Below are positions 7,291-12,476 of a stretch of 14,174 nucleotides of DNA, piece after piece (position 1 is the first letter of the stretch; each line of letters opens with the position of its first letter). The position numbers were made by a program, and so were the translations under genes. The notes under the pieces are model-generated. The model made no database searches. It was not told the origin of the DNA and saw nothing but the letters and a program-made list of their open reading frames with translations. Source of the stretch: Deltaproteobacteria bacterium. GTDB lineage: Bacteria > Desulfobacterota_B > Binatia > Bin18. The stretch is taken from the NCBI GenBank assembly GCA_012271025.1, contig JAAXHF010000391.1, positions 1-14,174 on the forward strand, written 5' to 3'.

Positions 7291-8442
7291 ATGGCTGAGC
7301 CGGAATCTCCCCGCCCGGACAACGGTAACGGCGAGAACACCAACCGGATTGACCGGGACATGACCCCGCTGCGGGGGCCGATGAAACCCAATATGGGTGT
7401 GGCCTTTGGAGTCGCTTCGATCCTGCTGGTGGGAGGCTTGTGGTTCGTCTTGTGGCGGGCGGAGGACAGCGGGCCGGAAGAGCGGGCACAGCGGGTCAGC
7501 CCACAGGAGGCCCAGCCCATGCGCGAAGAACTCCCGCCCCAGCCTACCATCCCCCAGCGGTCGGCTGTCCCGGTTGTTGAACAGGCGCCGGTCGATCCGC
7601 TGGCCGAGCAGCGCGCCCGCCTGTTGCTGGCCCGGATTCGCCGCCTGCAAAAAGAGATGGATGACCGCCGGCGCTCGAAGATGTTGGTGGTCTCCGATAC
7701 GTCCCCCGCTCCGCCTGGGGCGACCCCGGCCGCGCGGGCTGACGGCACGGGGCCAACGCCGACCTTGCTTCGCAGCGCAGGGGGCGACACCACCCCGCGC
7801 GTGGGCGATGTCGGCCCGGTCGAGCCGCAGGAAGCTGTCCACGCCCGCCTCTTACGGACCACGGCCTACACCATCACCGAAGGGACCTTAATCCCGGCCG
7901 TCCTGGAAACGGCCATCAACTCCGACTTGCCGGGCCTGGTGCGGTCCGTCAATTCGGCCGATGTGTACAGCCATGACGGGAGCCAGTTGCTGATCCCCAA
8001 AGGCTCCCGCCTGGTCGGCCGCTACCAGTCCGATATCCGGCGGGGGCAGGTCCGGGTGTTCATCATCTGGACTCGGATTATCCGGGCCGATGGTTTGTCG
8101 GTGATGATTAACTCGCCCGGCACAGACCCGCTCGGCCGGGCGGGCCTGGAGGGCGAGGTAGACACCCATTTCTTCCAGATTTTTGGGGCGGCCATCCTGC
8201 TGTCCATCCTGGACGGCGGCATAGACGTGGCGGTAGAGATGGCCCGGCAGCAAGGCGACGACAGCACGGCCATCATTCAACGCGACCGGGGCATGAGCCG
8301 GGCCGCCGAGCTGGCCTTGCAAGACTCAATCCGCATTCAGCCGACCATACACATCAATCAAGGCACGGCCATCTCCATCCAGGTGGCCCGCGATCTGGAT
8401 TTTGAGGCGGTGGAACTGGCGCGTGCCGCCCAGGGGAACTGA
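7291..8442 (+). CDS. virB10: VirB10/TrbI-type energy-sensing core protein
   Basis: A 383-aa protein of the VirB10/TrbI family, which spans both membranes and links the cytoplasmic ATPases to the outer-membrane pore. It has a polar cytoplasmic N-terminus (residues 1-34), one TM helix (about 36-55), a proline-rich and then charged helical periplasmic stretch (about 60-150), and the conserved beta-barrel TrbI domain from about residue 195. The latter contains LIPAVLETAINSDLPGLV, LLIPKGSRLVGRYQSD, VRVFIIWTRIIRADG and NSPGTDPLGRAGLEGEVD, all diagnostic. The antenna-type hydrophobic segment (FFQIFGAAILLSILDGG) that forms the outer-membrane pore in this family is intact. The start at 7291 follows AAGGAGGAGG (7276-7285), 13 bp after virB9. 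Confidence 0.97.
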   Translation: MAEPESPRPDNGNGENTNRIDRDMTPLRGPMKPNMGVAFGVASILLVGGLWFVLWRAEDSGPEERAQRVSPQEAQPMREELPPQPTIPQRSAVPVVEQAPVDPLAEQRARLLLARIRRLQKEMDDRRRSKMLVVSDTSPAPPGATPAARADGTGPTPTLLRSAGGDTTPRVGDVGPVEPQEAVHARLLRTTAYTITEGTLIPAVLETAINSDLPGLVRSVNSADVYSHDGSQLLIPKGSRLVGRYQSDIRRGQVRVFIIWTRIIRADGLSVMINSPGTDPLGRAGLEGEVDTHFFQIFGAAILLSILDGGIDVAVEMARQQGDDSTAIIQRDRGMSRAAELALQDSIRIQPTIHINQGTAISIQVARDLDFEAVELARAAQGN

Positions 8443-8446
8443 CACG

Positions 8447-9556
8447 ATGGCCGAGCAGGGACGGGAAACGGGCGTCTTCCTCAAGCGGTTTCTGCAACCG
8501 ATCCAGCCCTGGCTGGAACAGGACAACGTCTCGGAGGTCGTCGTCAATCACCCGGGGGAGGCGTGGGTGGAGGAGCAGGGCGCGCGGGGCATGGTCCGCA
8601 AAACGGTGCCGGACCTGACTGAGCGTTCGCTTGTCCAGCTCGCCCGCCAAGTCGCGGCCGCCTCGCATCAGGAGGTCAACGAACAGAAACCGCTCTTGTC
8701 GGCCGCGCTGCCGTCAGGCGAGCGGATTCAGGTGGTCTTGCCGCCGGCCGCGATTGACGGCGGCGGTTTTGCGATCCGCCGCCAGGTCGTCCAGAACCTC
8801 AGCCTGGACGACTACGCCGAGCGCGGCGCGTTTGAGCGCGCCCGGGTGACGGCGGCCGACCATCGCTCCCCGCTCGATCTCCACCTGGCCGAGCTGCTGG
8901 CCGGCCGCGATTGGTACGGCTTTCTGTCGGCGGCCGTGGCCGGTCGCAAGAACATGCTCATTGTCGGGGGGACCAGCACCGGCAAGACGACGTTTTTCAA
9001 CGCCATCGCCAAGGAAATTCCGGAGCATGAACGGCTGGTCTCGCTCGAAGACACGCCGGAACTGGAGCTGCCGCAACCCAACGTCCTCCGGATGATCGCC
9101 AGCAAGGGCGGCCAAGGGCAGGCCAAGGTCACGATCCAGGACCTGTTAGAGGCAAGTTTGAGGCTCCGTCCGGACCGCATTCTGCTCGGTGAGCTGCGGG
9201 GCAGCGAGGCATACACGTTCTTACAGACCGTCAATACCGGCCATCCCGGCTCGATCTCGACGCTGCATGCCGACAGCCCTCGCGCCGCGTTCGAGCGGCT
9301 GACGTTGATGGTCATGCAGGCCAACCTGGGCCTGCGTCGGGATGAAATTCTGGAATATATCCGGTCGGTGGTGGAGGTTATTGTGCAACTGACCCGGCTG
9401 CCGAACGGGGAGCGGATCGTAAGCGAAATCTATTTTGCGCACGCGCCACAAGGGGCGGAAGGGAAGGGTGCGGCGCCAAAGCGGCGCGGCCGCCCTCCCA
9501 ATAAAGTCCGTGCTCTCGAAAGCGCTCGGACACCGGGAGGGGCGGCCGGTGGGTAG
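8447..9556 (+). CDS. virB11: VirB11-type secretion ATPase with basic AT-hook-like tail
   Basis: A 369-aa hexameric traffic ATPase of the VirB11/PulE family that acts at the cytoplasmic base of the channel. Walker A is GGTSTGKT (residues 174-181). The Walker B region is RILLGELRG with E249. The Asp box region (SLEDTPELELP) and the His box (NTGHPGSISTLHADSPRAA) are also clear. The catalytic core is complete by about residue 335. After YFAHAPQG comes an extra tail of about 30 residues, which contains KRRGRPPNK (residues 345-353), a good match to the AT-hook core RGRP. Typical VirB11 proteins are about 330-350 aa. The start is set at ATG 8447, 4 bp after the virB10 stop and downstream of CAGGGGA; a longer in-frame reading from 8402 would overlap virB10 for no visible reason. 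Confidence 0.96.
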   Translation: MAEQGRETGVFLKRFLQPIQPWLEQDNVSEVVVNHPGEAWVEEQGARGMVRKTVPDLTERSLVQLARQVAAASHQEVNEQKPLLSAALPSGERIQVVLPPAAIDGGGFAIRRQVVQNLSLDDYAERGAFERARVTAADHRSPLDLHLAELLAGRDWYGFLSAAVAGRKNMLIVGGTSTGKTTFFNAIAKEIPEHERLVSLEDTPELELPQPNVLRMIASKGGQGQAKVTIQDLLEASLRLRPDRILLGELRGSEAYTFLQTVNTGHPGSISTLHADSPRAAFERLTLMVMQANLGLRRDEILEYIRSVVEVIVQLTRLPNGERIVSEIYFAHAPQGAEGKGAAPKRRGRPPNKVRALESARTPGGAAGG

Positions 9557-9638
9557 CTGCACCTGCGTTGTTGTCCTCCTGCCGGCCGCGCTGGCGGGCC
9601 TGGTTCTGATGCGGCGCTGTTGCAAAGAGACCGACTAG
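9549..9638 (+). CDS. possible 29-aa one-TM miniprotein
   Basis: A short reading frame starting with GTG at 9549, overlapping the virB11 stop (9554-9556) and preceded by GGGAGGGG about 8 bases upstream. The product begins MGSCTC, has one hydrophobic segment (VVVLLPAALAGLVLM) and ends with RRCCKETD. Four cysteines in 29 residues flank the hydrophobic segment. It shares the PAALAG segment and the MGS start with the next small protein. The evidence is a good ribosome site, coupling to the preceding gene, and fit to the pattern of the three ORFs that follow. It is too short to be sure it is translated, and no family is recognised. Confidence 0.4.
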   Translation: MGSCTCVVVLLPAALAGLVLMRRCCKETD

Positions 9639-9651
9639 GGGGTGTCCGTTG

Positions 9652-9843
9652 GTGGGTTCTCTCATCGTCTACGCGCTCACGCTCATCGGCCCGGCCGCCT
9701 TGGCGGGCGGGTATCGCCCCGAGACGAGAGGCGGCCTGATGGTAGCCCTCATCATGTCACTGGCGGCTGCCCTGGCCCTGGGTGTGCTCTTGGGCCGTTG
9801 GCTTTCTCAGCGACCGCCGAGCGGGCCAGAGGAGGGCGGCTAG
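9652..9843 (+). CDS. 63-aa two-TM small membrane protein
   Basis: A small membrane protein with two hydrophobic segments (about residues 4-19 and 29-50), a short loop with GGYRPETRGG between them, and a polar tail ending EEGG. The start is taken as GTG 9652, about 8 bases after GGGGGTG (9638-9644); a TTG at 9649 is an alternative. The stop TAG (9841-9843) overlaps the next GTG start at 9843, so translation of the two is likely coupled. It resembles the 57-aa protein at 9950 in layout and in the LIGP.A and GLM motifs. The family is not recognised; small size, two TMs and position in a transfer operon are the only leads. Confidence 0.6.
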   Translation: MGSLIVYALTLIGPAALAGGYRPETRGGLMVALIMSLAAALALGVLLGRWLSQRPPSGPEEGG

Positions 9844-9950
9844 TGGAGAGCCAGCGGCGGCTTGCCGTCCTGCTGATGGCGCTCGTCGGCCTCATATTTG
9901 TCCTGGTCCTCATGGGCCGCTTTCTGCTGGGTCTGAAGGAGGAGGCATAA
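9843..9950 (+). CDS. 35-aa one-TM miniprotein
   Basis: A short frame starting GTG at 9843, sharing one base with the stop of the preceding gene. It has a consensus-like ribosome site (GAGGAGGGC, about 9830-9838) inside the end of that gene. The product has a basic start (MESQRRL), one transmembrane helix (about residues 8-30) and a short charged tail (LKEEA). Its TAA stop (9948-9950) shares a base with the next ATG (9950). The double coupling argues that it is a real gene, despite the size. No homology is recognised. Confidence 0.55.
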   Translation: MESQRRLAVLLMALVGLIFVLVLMGRFLLGLKEEA

Positions 9951-10123
9951 TGGCTGCGATACTCGTTGGTGTGGCGCTAGTACTGACGCTGATGGTCTGC
10001 ATCCTCATCGGTCCGCCTGCGTTCCGAGACGGCCCGCTCCACCCTGGCCTCATGCTGTGTCTTCTTGCCGTGAGCGTGTGTCTGGCGCTGTTGGGCCTGG
10101 CGGCGCGGTCGGCGGTTGGCTGA
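9950..10123 (+). CDS. 57-aa two-TM small membrane protein
   Basis: A small two-helix membrane protein. Helix one is about residues 3-21 and helix two about residues 34-53, joined by a loop RDGPLHPG. The ATG at 9950 has AAGGAGGAGG (9937-9946) just upstream, the best ribosome site in this small-gene block, and overlaps the preceding stop as TAATG. The run LIGPPAF...GLM mirrors LIGPAAL...GLM in the protein at 9652, with similar spacing between helices, suggesting the two are diverged copies. No named family is recognised. It could be a membrane-embedded regulator or assembly partner, or an exclusion-type protein, but nothing in the sequence separates these. Confidence 0.62.
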   Translation: MAAILVGVALVLTLMVCILIGPPAFRDGPLHPGLMLCLLAVSVCLALLGLAARSAVG

Positions 10124-10145
10124 CGAAGGAGAGGGGGAATAGCCT

Positions 10146-10682
10146 GTGTATCGTGTTGCTCTGTTCGCAGTAGTAGCCCTGCTCGCCATCGCTCTTGTGC
10201 GGACCGGCCACCCTGCCCCCCCGTGGCCGACCCCGGAAATCACGGAGATGACCGCGCTCGATATACAGGACACGGTGGCGTATGCCATGCGCGGCGCGCT
10301 GGGCACGTCCGGGGAGGTGGTCGGCCTGGCCGTCCTCTGTGCGACCCGTGGTCCTGCCAAGATTGAGGTGACGGCGTTTTTCGGGGCGTTCCCCGGCTCC
10401 CACCATCCTGTGCAGCTCGCCGTGCGCGGCCCGGACGGGACGGTCGAGCGCTTCGGCCCGGTGGTAGCGGCGGGGCCGGAATCAGGATTTCACAGTCCGC
10501 AAATCCGTGCCCCGCACGACGCGGAACGCTTCGTGACGGTGGCGTTGCAACCTGGCGCGCTGATCTCGAACGGCTACCGTTCATTCTGGAACCGGGCGAG
10601 TGCGCCCCGTAACCGTCAGGTGCGCGCCGAGTTCCTGATGTGCGTCCAGCAGCGCGGCCAGGGGCGATACGCGGGGGAATAG
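10146..10682 (+). CDS. unrecognised 178-aa membrane-anchored or exported protein
   Basis: A 178-aa protein with one N-terminal hydrophobic segment (about residues 4-18), which may be a membrane anchor or an uncleaved signal, then a proline-rich stretch (HPAPPWPTP) and a soluble domain of about 140 residues. The soluble part is rich in predicted beta strands (VEVTAFF-type and VQLAVRG-type alternation) and has just two cysteines, C65 and C166, near its two ends, which could form a disulfide in the periplasm. It starts with GTG 10146, downstream of GGAGAGGGGG, and ends 13 bp before virD4. I do not recognise the family. Position between the small membrane ORFs and the coupling protein suggests a cell-envelope role in the same transfer system. 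Confidence 0.72.
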   Translation: MYRVALFAVVALLAIALVRTGHPAPPWPTPEITEMTALDIQDTVAYAMRGALGTSGEVVGLAVLCATRGPAKIEVTAFFGAFPGSHHPVQLAVRGPDGTVERFGPVVAAGPESGFHSPQIRAPHDAERFVTVALQPGALISNGYRSFWNRASAPRNRQVRAEFLMCVQQRGQGRYAGE

Positions 10683-10695
10683 AAGGAGGGCTCCG

Positions 10696-12465
10696 ATGGA
10701 AAACAAATGGCCGATCATCGGCGGGACGTTGTTAGGGCTGCTGGTGGTGTCGTTCGCCTGGAGTGCGGCGCTGACTTTCCTCCTCACCCACTCGGTGAAA
10801 TCCCTCAACGCCATGCAGCCCTGGGGGGTCTACACGTTCATGTGGACCTACGGGGTGACGGGCCGTGCCGGCACACTCTTGTGGCATTCCCTGGTTATTG
10901 CCGTGGCCTGCACGGGTCTCGCCTTCCTCCCATTCTTTCTCCTCCGCCAGCCGAACTGGTACGGGGACGCGCGCTGGGCGCGCTGGGGCGAGATTCGCCG
11001 GGCGAAGCTCACAGCCACGGCCGGGCTGATCCTGGGCAGGAAGGGCGGCAAGCCGCTGGTCAACGCCGAGCCCATTCATGTCTTGGTCGCTGCGCCGACC
11101 CGCAGCGGGAAAGGCGTCGGCGTGGTGATTCCGAACCTGCTGTTCTGGCAGGACAGCGTTGTTGTCTTGGACATCAAGCACGAGAACTACGCCGCCACGG
11201 CCGGCTATCGCCGCCAGCTCGGCGGTTCCACGGTCTTTAAGTGGTCGCCGATGGACGACCGCTCGCACCGCTACAACCCCTTCGATTTCATTGCCCAGGA
11301 AGGGCCGCGGCGGATCACCGATATACAGCTCCTGGCGACCATCCTGCTCCCCGCCGCCCCGCGTTCCGATCCCATGTGGATTAACGAGGCGCGCGACTTA
11401 TTCTTGGGGATCGCGCTGCTCGTGCTCGACGATCCGGACGTGCCCTCGACGCTCGGCCAAGTGTACCGGACACTCAAGCAGGAAATGGACCTCGCCGCGG
11501 TGGCGAAACTGGCGCTGGAGCAGACCGACTTTCCGCTTGATGCCATCTGTCGCCAGGCCCTCGCTAATTTCGTCTACAAGGCGGACAAGGAGCAGAGCGG
11601 GGTCAAGTCGACGCTCACGTCCGCACTCAACCTGTGGGCGAATCCGAACATCGACGCGGCCACGGCCGCCTCGGATTTCGACCTGCGGACGTTCCGCAAA
11701 CAGCGCGCCTCGGTCTTTGTCGGCGTGGCGCAGGATCAGCTTGTCACCCTCGCCCCGCTGCTCAACCTGTTCTTTCAACAGGCCGTGGCCACCTTGAGCC
11801 ATGCCCTGCCTGGGGAGGACGAAACCCACGACGTGCTGTTTATGATCGACGAGTTTCCCATGCTGGGGAGAATGGAGAGCCTGGCAAAGGGCCTGGCCCT
11901 GCTGGCCGGCTACAAAATCCGGATCGTCCTCATTACCCAGGGTCTCGGCCAGCTCAAGGAGATATACGGCCCGGGCGGCCAGGAAGGCATCCTCCAAAAC
12001 TGTGCCCTCCAAGTTTTCTTTGCCTCAAACGATGACAGCACCACCAATTACGTCTCCGGCCGCCTTGGCACGCGGACAGTCCAGATCAAAAGCCGCAGCC
12101 AAGCCCAGGACTGGAAAACCACTACGTCTCTGAGCTACATCGCCCGCCCGCTGATGGCCCCGGAGGAAGTCCGCCGCCTCGATCCCGCCAAAGCCATCCT
12201 GTTCAAGGAAGGCTCGCGCCCGGTCCTGGCCCGCAAGATCAGGTATTACAGCGACCGGCGGTTCACCCGCCGGCTCCTCGATCCGCCGACGGTCCCCGTC
12301 CTGGAAATCCCCAAACCGCCCTTGGGCCGCGCCGAACGTGCGGGCCTTGAGCTTGCAGAGATGATACAGCGCAACGCGCCCGCGCAAGAGCCGGGCGAGA
12401 CGCCGACGCCGGCCGAACTGGAAGCGATCTATACCCGCTTCGGCGCGTCCCGGCCGGCCGCGTAA
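10696..12465 (+). CDS. virD4: VirD4/TraG-type coupling protein (T4CP)
   Basis: A 589-aa coupling ATPase of the VirD4/TraG family, the inner-membrane receptor that brings the relaxase-DNA complex or effector to the channel. Two N-terminal TM helices lie at about residues 7-30 and 61-83. Then comes the family segment NWYGDARWARWGEIRRAKL, Walker A APTRSGKG (residues 133-140) followed by VGVVIPNLL, and VVVLDIKHENYAATAGYR. Walker B is VLFMIDEFPMLGRM with D385-E386. The C-terminal core holds ITQGLGQLKEIYG, the usual arginine/glutamine motor motif region, and the helical all-alpha domain falls at about residues 190-330. Length is normal. The start at 10696 follows AAGGAGGG (10683-10690). Its presence means the system is a full transfer machine rather than only a pilus. 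It implies a relaxase elsewhere on the element. Confidence 0.97.
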   Translation: MENKWPIIGGTLLGLLVVSFAWSAALTFLLTHSVKSLNAMQPWGVYTFMWTYGVTGRAGTLLWHSLVIAVACTGLAFLPFFLLRQPNWYGDARWARWGEIRRAKLTATAGLILGRKGGKPLVNAEPIHVLVAAPTRSGKGVGVVIPNLLFWQDSVVVLDIKHENYAATAGYRRQLGGSTVFKWSPMDDRSHRYNPFDFIAQEGPRRITDIQLLATILLPAAPRSDPMWINEARDLFLGIALLVLDDPDVPSTLGQVYRTLKQEMDLAAVAKLALEQTDFPLDAICRQALANFVYKADKEQSGVKSTLTSALNLWANPNIDAATAASDFDLRTFRKQRASVFVGVAQDQLVTLAPLLNLFFQQAVATLSHALPGEDETHDVLFMIDEFPMLGRMESLAKGLALLAGYKIRIVLITQGLGQLKEIYGPGGQEGILQNCALQVFFASNDDSTTNYVSGRLGTRTVQIKSRSQAQDWKTTTSLSYIARPLMAPEEVRRLDPAKAILFKEGSRPVLARKIRYYSDRRFTRRLLDPPTVPVLEIPKPPLGRAERAGLELAEMIQRNAPAQEPGETPTPAELEAIYTRFGASRPAA

Positions 12466-12476
12466 AGGAGGCGACC

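Noticed and set aside
6369..7862. 497-codon open frame on the minus strand opposite virB9 and virB10
   Set aside because: It spans two well-supported genes on the other strand, shows no recognisable motif and has Arg/Pro/Gly-rich low-complexity content typical of a shadow frame.
9435..9548. Longer version of the 29-aa frame starting at 9435 inside virB11
   Set aside because: The added part is an out-of-frame shadow of the VirB11 tail, strongly basic, without a visible ribosome site. The GTG at 9549 has one.
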